A stretch of 44,996 nt of DNA, from assembly GCF_003459505.1 (NCBI RefSeq), contig NZ_QRWD01000020.1:1-44996 (forward strand), read 5' to 3'. Below are positions 7,778 to 16,475 of the stretch, one piece after another. A program made the translations under genes and the position numbers. The notes beneath the pieces are model-generated. The model worked only from the letters and a program-made list of their open reading frames with translations. It ran no database searches and was not told where the DNA came from. Each line of letters begins with the position of its first letter. Position 1 is the first letter of the stretch. Source of the stretch: Collinsella sp. AF20-14LB (GTDB lineage: Bacteria > Actinomycetota > Coriobacteriia > Coriobacteriales > Coriobacteriaceae).

Positions 7778-8197
7778 TCACGAACGTGTAGAGTACGCCG
7801 TTGTCCTTTTTGGAGTCACCCGCGCCGAGCGCTGAGCCTGCTCAATCGAATAGTCCTCGATAGTCTGACCTAACGGCAGGTTGTCGATAGTCACTACGTA
7901 TAGCTGTGCACCATCTGCTTGGCTCTCCAACGTCTCGTTTAGTTGCGTCAGGGTATCGGCAACGGAGTAGTCAAGGACATCGGCTCCATCATAGACATAG
8001 GGTGAATCGGGCGTGAAAGACGGCTGGCTCGCAGACCTTGCCGCAATAGATGACCACGCCGCAGCGGCGAGGATAATCGCCACGAAAGCAATCAGAAATG
8101 CTTCCCAATGCCTGCGGAAAAAAGAGGACCTGCGATTCGGAAATTCATCGCCCTCCGAGTACGTCCAGACTTTGATCTCCACTTCCCTACCTCGCAT
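7778..8197 (-). CDS. TPM-domain membrane protein, truncated (5' part of broken gene)
   Basis: 139 codons: a cytoplasmic Arg-rich stretch, one membrane segment (about 33-53), then the start of a TPM domain (YVYDGADVLDYSVADTL, DGAQLYVVTID). The domain ends abruptly in out-of-frame residues after IEDYSIEQAQ. TPM (TLP18.3/Psb32/MOLO-1) domains are extracytoplasmic. The ATG overlaps the end of the upstream membrane protein gene by 11 bases, which suggests the intact gene was co-translated. Confidence 0.6.
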   Translation of the reverse strand: MRGREVEIKVWTYSEGDEFPNRRSSFFRRHWEAFLIAFVAIILAAAAWSSIAARSASQPSFTPDSPYVYDGADVLDYSVADTLTQLNETLESQADGAQLYVVTIDNLPLGQTIEDYSIEQAQRSARVTPKRTTAYSTRS

Positions 8198-9743
8198 CCT
8201 TCAGCAGAGCCAGGGTGTCGGTGGAATCAATGGTTTGCAGGTTCAATTTAGCTGCGTACCAAGGCGCCGATTCGGTCGAGACGATGTAATAGTCGAAATC
8301 GCCTAAGGCGAGGTAGGACAGCTTTGCATTCTTGGATTGCATGCCGTCCACGTAGTCACGGTATGGGGAGACGACTCCCGCCGTACCCTTATCGTCCCAG
8401 AGCTCAGGTCGCAGGTCGAAAGGAACTTTCAACCCTTTCCATTCCAGGTAGTTGTAGATGACGGGATCATCGGCATAAATAACGGGGTCGTAGATGCCGC
8501 TTTTGACAATCTCCCTCACAAGGGAACCTGCCGAGCGTTCGGAGGCCTGCCAGCAGGACTGTCCTCCATTCGCGACACAGACGCAGCAGTTCGCAACAAG
8601 CGGGCCGATTGCGGCAAGGAGGGCAATCAAGGCAGCAGTTTTTGCCGCGTGATGCGATTTAGATACGGAAGGGTCTTCGGTTCCCGTCAGCAGGCTCGCG
8701 AAGACGAGGGCGGATGCAACCGAGAAGATCCAGACGTTTCGCCAATGGAGCATCGTCGCGACCAAGGCGGCAATGAGGATGGCCAGCAGCGGGACATCGA
8801 TCCGCTTGCGCCCGATGGCGGCGGCAAGTGCTGTGGGAATGAAGCCGACCGCGAAGAAGACAACGCAGAAGCCGTTCGTCGCCTCGAAGGCGGGCTTCAT
8901 CTCCGATATCACATTTGCGTAAGATGCAGCACCCATCGAGTCGATCACGTAGCGGACACCGTCGACGCCGTACGGGTTCACGAAGGCGGCGAGAAGCATC
9001 GCAGGCAGGGCGATGGTTAACGGGAAGATCTCGGCCAGCATCTCATCGGGGGTGGTGGTTTTGAAATCGGATAGGTCGCGGGGAAGAAGGAAGCAGCCGG
9101 CGAGGAAGACATCTAGGAGCCACATGGCCGACTGCATGTTCACATGCAGCACCGTGATCGCGGGCAGGGCGATGAGATAGCGCCAGTCACCGGTACGCTG
9201 CCAGCGGGTGCAGGCGCCGACGGTCAGCGCCATGCATGCCATCGACCATGCGGTAGGACGGACGGATATATAGATTCCCGCCCCGAAAAAGGCTAGGCCG
9301 ATGCAGAACAGCAGGCGGGGCAAAGTCAGGCGTTTATCGCCGAATCCTTGGATTGCAAAGGCCAGCGCGAGGGCAACGATGGCGGCGAGGAGGACCTGAT
9401 AGAGTATCGTGCCGGCATATCCTGCCAGGGTATACGAACCGTAGAGCAGCACATCATGGAGCCACTGCTGGATGACAATCGGCCTGTAGGACGCCAGTGA
9501 CCAAGGGTTGGTGTACGGGATGCCGTTCTCGACGATTTGCTTTCCCGTTGCGAGCAGGAACCAGCCATCGGAGTCATACGATCCGTTTCCCTGCATGAGA
9601 AAGCCTGCAGTGGACATGACGCAGGCAAGCAGAATGAGGAACAGGCGGTCGCGCTTCCCGTCTTGCACGAAAGGTAGCAGGAAGACACGCAGAACGGGGA
9701 TGCGGAACGGCAGGGCGAGCTGGGTGTCACGTTCAGTCGGCAT
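8187..9743 (-). CDS. Multi-pass membrane protein, GT-C glycosyltransferase-like
   Basis: 518 aa with about ten hydrophobic segments, a large loop after the first (SYDSDGWFLLATGKQIVENG, quoted to 20 residues) and a soluble C-terminal domain (about 400-518). The early acidic loop and NPWS/QQWLHD motifs resemble membrane GT-C enzymes that use lipid-linked sugars, but no family signature is decisive. ATG at 9743 is chosen because AGGAGG lies six bases upstream; it overlaps the preceding gene by 11 bases. With the GT2 enzyme at 31.5-32.5 kb it could glycosylate a surface protein such as the pilin; that is inference. Confidence 0.6.
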   Translation of the reverse strand: MPTERDTQLALPFRIPVLRVFLLPFVQDGKRDRLFLILLACVMSTAGFLMQGNGSYDSDGWFLLATGKQIVENGIPYTNPWSLASYRPIVIQQWLHDVLLYGSYTLAGYAGTILYQVLLAAIVALALAFAIQGFGDKRLTLPRLLFCIGLAFFGAGIYISVRPTAWSMACMALTVGACTRWQRTGDWRYLIALPAITVLHVNMQSAMWLLDVFLAGCFLLPRDLSDFKTTTPDEMLAEIFPLTIALPAMLLAAFVNPYGVDGVRYVIDSMGAASYANVISEMKPAFEATNGFCVVFFAVGFIPTALAAAIGRKRIDVPLLAILIAALVATMLHWRNVWIFSVASALVFASLLTGTEDPSVSKSHHAAKTAALIALLAAIGPLVANCCVCVANGGQSCWQASERSAGSLVREIVKSGIYDPVIYADDPVIYNYLEWKGLKVPFDLRPELWDDKGTAGVVSPYRDYVDGMQSKNAKLSYLALGDFDYYIVSTESAPWYAAKLNLQTIDSTDTLALLKDAR

Positions 9744-10155
9744 TCTGCTCCTCCTCGAGTGGCATTCTGACAATCTGCACGCCCGAGCCGCGACGGCAGC
9801 GGATAGACGAGCCATCCTCGAAGCGGACTATCGGGGCGCGGCCGGTCGCGGTCGATTCGATTTCGATTGAGTTGACGTAGAGCTTCGCCCCATCGGGGAG
9901 GCGCAGCTTCATGTCTGGGACAATCACGATTCCATCGTCGGTCTGGGGCAGCTCAATCAACCCGCGGTCAACGGCTTCCAGAAGCGTCGAGGCCGTCTTT
10001 GCGTTCGCCTTCGCCTCGGAGTCCTCGTAGTAGTACTGGCTGCGGAGCTCTCCGTAAGCCGCGAGAAAATCATCGACGGCTTCTTCGAGCTCCGTCGTGT
10101 CGATCTGCCTGCGAAGCCGAGAGATAGCCTCGCTTACCTTGACGGCCGCCTTCAT
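9733..10155 (-). CDS. Unknown 140-aa protein
   Basis: Not recognised. The N-terminal half is a charged helical region (about 1-75, with repeated Glu/Ala/Leu), the rest looks like a small beta-rich domain (LRLPDGAKLYVNSIEIE, IVRFEDGSSIRCRRG). ATG 10155 has GAGGTGG five bases upstream; the TTG further up has none. It heads the operon containing the membrane protein and TPM-LemA genes and overlaps the next gene. A family-B leader lies 190 bases upstream. Confidence 0.65.
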   Translation of the reverse strand: MKAAVKVSEAISRLRRQIDTTELEEAVDDFLAAYGELRSQYYYEDSEAKANAKTASTLLEAVDRGLIELPQTDDGIVIVPDMKLRLPDGAKLYVNSIEIESTATGRAPIVRFEDGSSIRCRRGSGVQIVRMPLEEEQNAD

Positions 10156-10347
10156 CGAGACCACCTCGACCAAGCGCTCATCTGGTTTTTCGTCTGGGTG
10201 TCGTTACGCTTCCGCAAACCTGTCATCTCCTGTCAGAACGTGCGGAGAGACGGTCCGAGTCATACCGAGTCAGTCAAGCGTAATCAAATTGGAATAGATA
10301 GCCGTGCCTCGCACGGTCGGGCGGTATATTCGTCTCTCCTGTTTCAT

Positions 10348-10416
10348 GGCGCTTGGGGTCACGCCAACACATTCAAAATATCATGAATCCGACGGTCGTG
10401 GCAAATGTCAGACATC
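10348..10416 (-). promoter_or_regulatory. Promoter, CCCCAAG-loop hairpin and palindromic operator
   Basis: On the minus strand TTGCCA (10399-10404) and TATTTT (10375-10380), 18 bases apart, precede GGCG-TGACCCCAAG-CGCC (10348-10365). The palindrome AATGTC-A-GACATC (10404-10416) touches the -35, so the protein that binds the same motif near mobC may control this operon. Two very short ORFs fill the remaining leader up to 10155; the second ends overlapping the ATG. Confidence 0.55.
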
Positions 10417-11178
10417 GAACAGAGAGTCCTCATCGTCATCGAATCCGTCATCATCATCGTCCACGGCGAAATGCTTTCCGAGGGAGGAGTTAGAGGTTGA
10501 ATCGGAATGTTCGGGGGCGGCGGAATCGGAAGGATATTCCGAGTCCTCTCCATCATCCGATTCGATAAGTTCTGCACCGACTATTCCCTCGGCGTTCTTC
10601 GCCTCGTCCAGCTGAATCTCCTTGTATGCGTCGAGCGGGTAGCCAATAAGGTCGCAAATCTCTTCTTCGCTCATCAAGGGGTTAGCCTTCTTCATATACT
10701 TGAAGACGAACACCGCTTGGGAATTCATCGAAGTGACGTTGCTGTCCGTGTAGGAAAGCACGCGCTGAGCCTCGAACCTCGCCCCGTTGATGAGCCAATC
10801 GCCCGTACCCTGCCGCCAAAGGGCATCCACCGTCCCGTTCGCACGCTGTACGATGATGCGGGAAATCTGTTTGATGCCTTCTCGGGAGCAGAGAAGCACG
10901 GAGGTCCCCAAGCGTCTCGATGCAGAGGTGAGGCTGACGGGGTCCCCTTTCGAATCCGTGAGACCTGGAATATCGACCCGCTGTCCCTGGGGCGTTGCGT
11001 CATACCAATAGAAATCAAGTCTCAGACCAACCTCGTCTACGAGGTCGAGCCGTAGGTCGAGCTCGGTCATGACGTTTCGGGCCGTCTTGTCGCCCGCACT
11101 CATGGCGTTGGTGGCGGTGAAGGCGCTCGTGTCGAACTCCTTCATGCGTCCGTTCTTGTATTCGATAGCAACAATCAT
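10408..11178 (-). CDS. Unknown mobilization-operon protein with acidic tail
   Basis: 256 aa, family not recognised. The N-terminal 160 residues form a compact domain starting MIVAIEYKNGRMKEFDTSAF. The C-terminal 70 residues are low-complexity and very acidic, with a DDDDDGFDDDEDS stretch. It follows the relaxase by nine bases and has AGGAG five bases before the ATG, so it is in the mob operon. Acidic tails like this often contact DNA-binding partners; a role in relaxosome or plasmid maintenance is guesswork. Confidence 0.7.
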   Translation of the reverse strand: MIVAIEYKNGRMKEFDTSAFTATNAMSAGDKTARNVMTELDLRLDLVDEVGLRLDFYWYDATPQGQRVDIPGLTDSKGDPVSLTSASRRLGTSVLLCSREGIKQISRIIVQRANGTVDALWRQGTGDWLINGARFEAQRVLSYTDSNVTSMNSQAVFVFKYMKKANPLMSEEEICDLIGYPLDAYKEIQLDEAKNAEGIVGAELIESDDGEDSEYPSDSAAPEHSDSTSNSSLGKHFAVDDDDDGFDDDEDSLFDV

Positions 11179-11187
11179 GCCTACTCC

Positions 11188-12804
11188 TTAGTGATGTTTG
11201 GTTTTCTGAATCTCGGTCGCATCTTCCTGATGCTGAGAATTGCCGGAATTGGAGGAAGTGCCCGTCGGATTGTTTGCAGCAAGACCGCCGTAGCCCTTCT
11301 CGTCGCGTACATCCGCCATCGCATCAAGGATCTCCTCCTCGGTCATCTTCTTGCGACGGCCATCACCGGTCGCGGAAGACTTGGGATACTCGATGCCGAG
11401 CGAGCTGGCAAGGGAAGATGGATACTCAACGTTAGAACCGCGAACTGTGCGGTCTCGCGGAGCAGCATCATTTTGCTCAATGGTTGTTTTCAGGCGTCCC
11501 ATGAGTTCCGCTCCCTCACGGGTGCATGGTGTTGCCGCCTTGGCGATCGCCATCGCAGCGGAGCGCTCGTCCTCGTTCATCCAGCGCTCGCGACTGACGA
11601 GTCCTTGAGCTTTTTGGCGTTGGCTGGCGTATTTTTCTGCCATCGTCTGCTCTATCGATATTGCGGAATACTGCTTGCCCAACGTCGAGCCTTTGACTTT
11701 TCTGGATTCGGGGTCACTTGGATGGTGATAGACGATGTCACCGTTACGGTTGTAGTTGACTTGGATGCCGAGCTCGCCCAACTTCGATGCGAAGTCGGTC
11801 GGACCTTTGGAGATTCGCATTGCAATGTCTACGCGGTCGCGAATGTCGTCCTTCCAAGACCAGCCTTCTCGTTGTTCAATTTGGCGCTCCGCCATGGTAT
11901 CCGAATCGCCAAAACCACGCGGGACGACTAGGCGCATGACGCGACCGTCTTCGGTTCTCATGGTCGTGTAGGACAGGCTGGCGGGCTCGTCGGAGCTAGA
12001 CGGGTCAGTCATGTCGGCATCAGAGCGCGGGTTTGCAGCTGCGTCCGTGCTATAGGTCTCGGGAATCAACCTCTCGACTGGACGGCGCTCGTCCAGTCGG
12101 CTTTGCATTGCCTCGCCGAAATCCTCTACCTGAGCGCCTTTCGCTTCGTTGGCGAGAAGGTTGTCGAGCGCCGCCATGGCGCGGTCGAGCCTCTTGCCGC
12201 GCGAGACCTCCAAGCCCCTCGCATCCATTTCGGCTTGAGTGTACGACTTGCCGTCGGTGGCAAAAGCGTGCCAACCTCGTTCGAGTGACATGGTCTGCAA
12301 GTCAGCCCTCATAGCCTGGACGACCTTTGTCGTGAGTAGACCTGAGATGCGGCGCTTCGTCTCGAGCTCGGTATTGTTGATAACGATATGTGCGTGCAGG
12401 ATGCCCTGCTTTCCCTGAACTCCACGCGCCTTGTTGTCATCGTGGTAGGCGATGGCTACCTCGAAGCGGCCGATGCCCTCCCCTTCCGGTCCTCGGGAGT
12501 CGAACCACTTTGATGCCCACTCATTTACGAAGTCGCGGAAGTCTTCGAGTTCTACGCCGTTGTCCTTTTCGTCGAGTGAGATGATCATGTGTTCGTAAGT
12601 GCGGACCTTGGTGTCCTTTTTGACCGGCACGTTGTTGCCGAAAATCTCGCGCGTTCGGTCCATCACTTTCGCCCAGTCGCGACCCTTCCAGTCGCGGTCG
12701 GTGAGGTTGAGGAAATCCTTATCGAGAGCGCGATCGTTCTTGAAGAGGTAGTAGCGAATCCATTTGACGGAGCTGTGACCGGAGAGTGGCTTCATATAGG
12801 TCAT
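11188..12804 (-). CDS. MobA/VirD2-family relaxase
   Basis: 538 aa. The N-terminal relaxase domain (about 1-200) shows RTYEHMIISLDEKD and the metal-binding motif HAHIVINN (His137, His139), typical of the HUH relaxases that nick oriT and lead the strand into the recipient. A Tyr-rich start (WIRYYL) could supply the nucleophile. The C-terminal part is hydrophilic and low-complexity, as in other mobilization relaxases. The start ATG overlaps the mobC stop (ATGA). No T4SS or coupling protein is in the window, so transfer would depend on functions elsewhere. Confidence 0.9.
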   Translation of the reverse strand: MTYMKPLSGHSSVKWIRYYLFKNDRALDKDFLNLTDRDWKGRDWAKVMDRTREIFGNNVPVKKDTKVRTYEHMIISLDEKDNGVELEDFRDFVNEWASKWFDSRGPEGEGIGRFEVAIAYHDDNKARGVQGKQGILHAHIVINNTELETKRRISGLLTTKVVQAMRADLQTMSLERGWHAFATDGKSYTQAEMDARGLEVSRGKRLDRAMAALDNLLANEAKGAQVEDFGEAMQSRLDERRPVERLIPETYSTDAAANPRSDADMTDPSSSDEPASLSYTTMRTEDGRVMRLVVPRGFGDSDTMAERQIEQREGWSWKDDIRDRVDIAMRISKGPTDFASKLGELGIQVNYNRNGDIVYHHPSDPESRKVKGSTLGKQYSAISIEQTMAEKYASQRQKAQGLVSRERWMNEDERSAAMAIAKAATPCTREGAELMGRLKTTIEQNDAAPRDRTVRGSNVEYPSSLASSLGIEYPKSSATGDGRRKKMTEEEILDAMADVRDEKGYGGLAANNPTGTSSNSGNSQHQEDATEIQKTKHH

Positions 12805-13631
12805 GAGTTGCCCCCGTCCTCAAATTGGTCGGGTCGGGGTGTGCCGTGTTTTTTGCCGCGAACTCGTCGGCGGCGCTCGGGTTCGGTTTTATTGACAGGG
12901 GCCTCGGTTTGAACCAAGCCGAAAGCAGTCAGGTTGACGGACGGTTTGGCGGACAGGGCCTCGGCATCGGATGCGAGAGTCTTGAGGCGCTCATAGATCG
13001 CCCTGTTCTGCTTTGAGAGGCGCTCATAGAGCTCAACAATCTCCGTTCGCTCATCCTGCGAGAGGGCGCGATGGTTGCCGTACTTCTTGATGATGCGATT
13101 TAAGGCACGGACAGCCTGGTTGTAGTTGACGCCGATGGCGCGGACCTCGTTGGAGATTGATTCGAGCATGCTGTCGGTAATGGCTTGGATTGCCATACTT
13201 TCAGTTTGGTTGCCGGAGAGTGCGAGGACCAGGTCTGGGCCGAGCGGACGGGTGAGCGATTCGGAGCCCGGCGTGGCATGGCGGATGGATGTAAGGTCGA
13301 GCATGACAGGGAGCGCGATGAGCGTGCGGAGGTAGTCGCTGCGGCTCGCGTTGAGGACATCGGCTCGGGCGTCCAGAGCAGTCAGGTCGGCAGTCGGGAG
13401 TCGGACCGTGACGCGACGGGTGGCGGGTTGTGAGGCGTTTGGAGGCGGCAAAATGTCGGACATGCTGGCCGTAGGCATTTCGTGTGGCTGGCTGGGCTGC
13501 GCTTGGGTCGACATGGAGGTCGGCGTTTGGGGCTGCAAAATGTCAGACATCTGAGATGCATCGGGGCTAATGCCTGACAAATTGGGCGTGGCAGTCTGGG
13601 ATTCATTTTCATCTGTCGAAATGTCTGACAT
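12801..13631 (-). CDS. mobC: MobC-type mobilization protein with ribbon-helix-helix domain
   Basis: 276 aa. Residues 1-70 are low-complexity (Pro, Gln, Ser) with MSDI three times. Then a ribbon-helix-helix DNA-binding domain (RRVTVRLPTADLTALDARAD, about 71-110), a MobC block (EVRAIGVNYNQAVRALNRI, about 160-180) and a basic C-terminus. MobC proteins bind oriT and help the relaxase open it. AAGGAG is seven bases before the ATG. The three MSDI tetrapeptides are the in-frame reading of the DNA motif ATGTCNGACAT that fills the upstream region, so DNA sites extend into the gene. Confidence 0.85.
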   Translation of the reverse strand: MSDISTDENESQTATPNLSGISPDASQMSDILQPQTPTSMSTQAQPSQPHEMPTASMSDILPPPNASQPATRRVTVRLPTADLTALDARADVLNASRSDYLRTLIALPVMLDLTSIRHATPGSESLTRPLGPDLVLALSGNQTESMAIQAITDSMLESISNEVRAIGVNYNQAVRALNRIIKKYGNHRALSQDERTEIVELYERLSKQNRAIYERLKTLASDAEALSAKPSVNLTAFGLVQTEAPVNKTEPERRRRVRGKKHGTPRPDQFEDGGNS

Positions 13632-14139
13632 TTCGTATCTCCTTAACTACGGCCGATGGTGAGCTTCGCGAGCAGGCCGTCCGTCAAGCGGATCTAAATG
13701 TCTGACAGCCTGTCTGACATTTCGCTTGACGGGAGCGAGCGGAGCGACGCGATTACAGGCCGCTAGCGGCCCCAGCTGCGGCTTTGCCGCAGGTTCAATG
13801 TCTGACATTCCTAATGTCTGACGTTGAACGAAGCTGGCGTGCAAAATGGCCTTATGGGTAGTTTGGGGCACGTTTTTTGGCGGGCTCAGGTGTTGCCGCA
13901 GCGGCATCCACAATTGGCAAGGCCGTTTTGCACCTGCCGCCTGACCGCAGGGCAGGCGGCCGCGCCGCGGGGTAATCGGTCCCTGCTTGGGGCAATTTCT
14001 GCTATTCCGTGGCGTGTGGTCGGGACGTTGGGAAATGTCTGACAGGCTGCTATTGATTGCCTAGGTAATGTCTGACAATCCCACAGCCGAGGAGCGTAAA
14101 TGTCTGACAGGACATAAGGTTCGTGATGAATGTCCGACA
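13452..14139. repeat. AATGTC-N-GACATT palindromes: putative oriT/iteron/operator cluster
   Basis: Twelve full or near copies start at 13452, 13539, 13569, 13620, 13697, 13709, 13797, 13813, 14034, 14067, 14099 and 14129; a thirteenth is at 10404. The last four are direct repeats of AATGTCYGACA spaced 33, 32 and 30 bases, close to three helical turns. One copy covers the mobC start codon. The site is an odd-length palindrome, fitting a dimeric binder such as the MobC ribbon-helix-helix domain. The stretch 13633-14140 has no gene and is the best oriT candidate; an iteron-type replication origin is the alternative. Confidence 0.75.
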
Positions 14140-14824
14140 AAGAAACAGATGGGGAATAGGGCTAACAAAGAGGTTACGGACGATAAAAGTAGGTGTGTTC
14201 TGAAGATGCACTTGGCAGGAGAACGTAGTAATCTGCGATTCGGATCAGGTGGCGCACTTCCCTATTTGGTGAGTGGTTTAGTAGTCTGGGATCGAGTTCT
14301 GATGTGTGTGCGGCAATTAGTAAGTTATATACGAGTTCCGATTTGAACGAGACCGAGAATAATTCGACAACAAACTATTTGTAAGGTTAATCGGGTTCTA
14401 GCAATAAGATCTGAACGCTGATCTGGTTGTTGTCCGGGAGTGAAATCGATATTTGCAAATGCCTTTGTATTAACTTGGAAAATCGGTAAATGGATTCCGT
14501 GCAACGCAAAACGATGGTGCGAACGCTTCGTGTTTGATGATTGTTGGCGAAAAGAAAGTCAGTTCTTTCAATTTAGAAGCGCAAATTGACTACGTATTAT
14601 TGAAGGGCGGGTAGCTTAAATAGAAAAGAAAAGCGCTTCGCGTACCGATTGATGCACACCGTAAATCAAAAACTGGTTGCAGTTCTGAGACTGAAAGCGT
14701 TATTCGATATAAAGGAAATCAAAAACTGCTGGAAGTTTTATTGCACAGAAATATGGGTTATTCAAGTCGGTTGCGAAGCTATTTTCGCCTTTGGATAAAA
14801 AGAATAAGAACAAATAGTGATACT

Positions 14825-14850
14825 GCGGAGTGCCATTCAAGGCACTCCGC
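14825..14850. ncRNA. Hairpin copying the CRISPR repeat core, copy 1
   Basis: GCGGAGTGCC-ATTCAA-GGCACTCCGC: a perfect 10-bp stem. Its first 15 bases (GCGGAGTGCCATTCA) are identical to nucleotides 7-21 of the CRISPR repeat, and the other arm could pair with the same repeat stretch. It reads like a joined repeat and anti-repeat. A transcript is not proven. Confidence 0.45.
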
Positions 14851-15219
14851 TTGATTTGCAAATTGCTTTAAATCGCACGCAGGGTAATTCCCGTAACTAT
14901 AAATTACAAACTGAAATCAGCGTGCGTAAAGGACGGAAGTAATTGCTGAAGATAATAAATGAGCGGTAAAAGCATGTGGACATGGGTGAGCTGATAGGCT
15001 TCCGTTCTCGCTTTTGCCTATGACTCAGGCATTAACTTCTGCCATATTTGATGGGAAGCAATGGCAATCCTAACGAGTGAGTAGATAGATTCCGTTTGAT
15101 TCCTAAAAAGCAAACGGGCAAAAATACGCAGAATACAATCCCGAATAGGCTGCGCAATTCAAATGCATCGGCATTTCGGTGGAATTAAAAGAATAAGAAT
15201 AATAACAAACAGCGATGCC

Positions 15220-15245
15220 GCGGAGTGCCATTCAAGGCACTCCGC
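15220..15245. ncRNA. Hairpin copying the CRISPR repeat core, copy 2
   Basis: Same 26 bases as at 14825-14850, although the sequence around it has diverged. Conservation of only the hairpin and two flanking boxes suggests selection on this structure. Confidence 0.45.
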
Positions 15246-15626
15246 ATGCCTTTCAATTAGTCTCTAGTTGTTATTTGATTGGTTTCTGGACTGCAATTTA
15301 GAACTGAAATTCGGTCTGCCCTATAAGAATCTCAGCCCTACTGAATACATGTTCGCGGTTGTTTTGAAGCAAAAGCAGTGCATCGGCAATTGAAAATCTT
15401 TAGGACGGTGAATTGAAATCAAATAGCAAAGTAAATCTAAATCATCGTCTGAAAGCCTGTGAAGATGCTCAACCTATTCATGCATGAAACAGGCGGCAAC
15501 AAAAATGTCGCACCTCGGCTGCGAAATTAAAAAAACTATCGGCCGTATATAGTCCTGCCTGGCTCTTGTGCAACGAGCCGATGAACATCAATTCAGCTAT
15601 CAAGACTGCTTTTGAAGAAAGAAAAT

Positions 15627-15651
15627 GGGTCAATCCAAAATGAATTGACCC
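15627..15651 (-). terminator. Terminator after the 256-aa membrane protein gene
   Basis: An 8-bp stem GGGTCAAT/ATTGACCC with a 9-base loop, then ATTTTC on the minus strand. Confidence 0.6.
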
Positions 15652-15698
15652 AATAACTTGAGGCTGGAAATATATAAGAAGTGAGGGTACAGATAATC

Positions 15699-16469
15699 CT
15701 AAAGGAAGAACTGATCGTCCTTTTCTTCCTTTTCAGACTGTTCTTCAAGTTCGAAATCAACCTTCCAATCGCCGCGAACGACACGGACGATAATCAAGCC
15801 GATCGCAAACGCTACGATAACGAATACGTAGATCGCCTCGAACATAAACAGCTTTTGGAATAGATAAACGGCTGCAAGCGCTTCTGCCTTTGCCGCCGAA
15901 GCCATCCATTCATGCTTGATAACCTCAAAGAAGATGATAGATGCAATCGAGAAGACAATCGATCCGATCGATACGCCACTGAGAAGTTTGCAAAGAATAC
16001 TCGTGCGTATCGCGGCTGAAATATCTTCGACCTGCTTCTCAAGTTTAGCATGGATGCTATCAATGAACTGCTTTCGTTTATCAGCCCGCCGCTGCTTCTT
16101 CTCGGCTCGCGCCTGCTTCTTTTTGAGGGCGTTTTCCTCTTTAATCTGCTTTGCTTCGAGTCGTTCGGCCTTTCTTTTCTCAATTGCTTCGGCTCGGAGC
16201 TTCTCCTCGTGGCGCTTGTGTTTGGCTTCGATTCGGTCGATAATCTCACGGTATTCATCATGTGAGACGATTTTTAGGTCGCTCGTGCCGGGGCGTTGTA
16301 AACCGGGGCGACAATCTGCGCAGGCCTTACCGCAGGAAAAGAGTTTCGTTCGGGAACAGCCACACTCACAGCGCTTGCATGGAGAATAGAGTCCGTCGCA
16401 GTTACGGTTCTCGAGTTCGGTTTCGACTATCGCCTTTAAATCCAAATCAACCAGTTTCTTGCGCTTCAT
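15699..16469 (-). CDS. Unknown Cys-rich, coiled-coil membrane protein
   Basis: 256 aa, family not recognised. Residues 24-54 hold eight cysteines in the pattern C...C..C.C.C...C...C..C, probably a metal-binding module. Then comes a long charged coiled coil rich in Lys/Glu/Arg/Ala (about 70-145), then two membrane segments (about 165-185 and 205-230) and an acidic tail. It follows the upstream gene by six bases, using GGTGGAG nine bases before the ATG. Confidence 0.65.
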   Translation of the reverse strand: MKRKKLVDLDLKAIVETELENRNCDGLYSPCKRCECGCSRTKLFSCGKACADCRPGLQRPGTSDLKIVSHDEYREIIDRIEAKHKRHEEKLRAEAIEKRKAERLEAKQIKEENALKKKQARAEKKQRRADKRKQFIDSIHAKLEKQVEDISAAIRTSILCKLLSGVSIGSIVFSIASIIFFEVIKHEWMASAAKAEALAAVYLFQKLFMFEAIYVFVIVAFAIGLIIVRVVRGDWKVDFELEEQSEKEEKDDQFFL

Positions 16470-16475
16470 CTGTTG

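Larger units (their letters stand above)
6891..8197 (-). pseudogene. Broken TPM-LemA fusion gene
   Basis: Two reading frames separated by about 125 bases look like parts of one gene. The upstream frame loses register in the TPM domain near 7840. After a shift, the continuation LGAGDSKKDNGVLYTFVKS, an in-frame TAG (about 7766-7768), then LEVGYGLEDRLTDSV and DGDIKAGVKDLARDV restores a normal TPM domain running straight into the downstream LemA frame. One frameshift plus one stop therefore split an ancestral TPM-membrane-LemA protein. A sequencing error could explain one lesion but is unlikely to explain both. Confidence 0.65.
14150..15626. other. AT-rich non-coding region
   Basis: About 1.4 kb without a believable gene on either strand. 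It contains two copies of a decayed unit about 395 bases apart. Each has AAAAGAATAAGAA, a short AC-rich stretch, a perfect hairpin (14825-14850 and 15220-15245), and 50 bases later an AATTA-AACTGAAAT-like box. Being AT-rich and next to the iteron-like sites, it could be part of a replication origin or encode small RNAs. Confidence 0.5.

Noticed and set aside
13886..14140. Minus-strand 84-codon ORF across the same repeats
   Set aside because: Composed of repeat-derived residues (SDI, CQT) and Pro/Arg-rich filler; no SD.
14068..14346. Plus-strand 92-codon ORF starting in an AATGTCTGACA repeat
   Set aside because: It starts inside the repeat array, has no SD, and its translation has no domain-like pattern. 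The MSD start is the repeat being read as codons.
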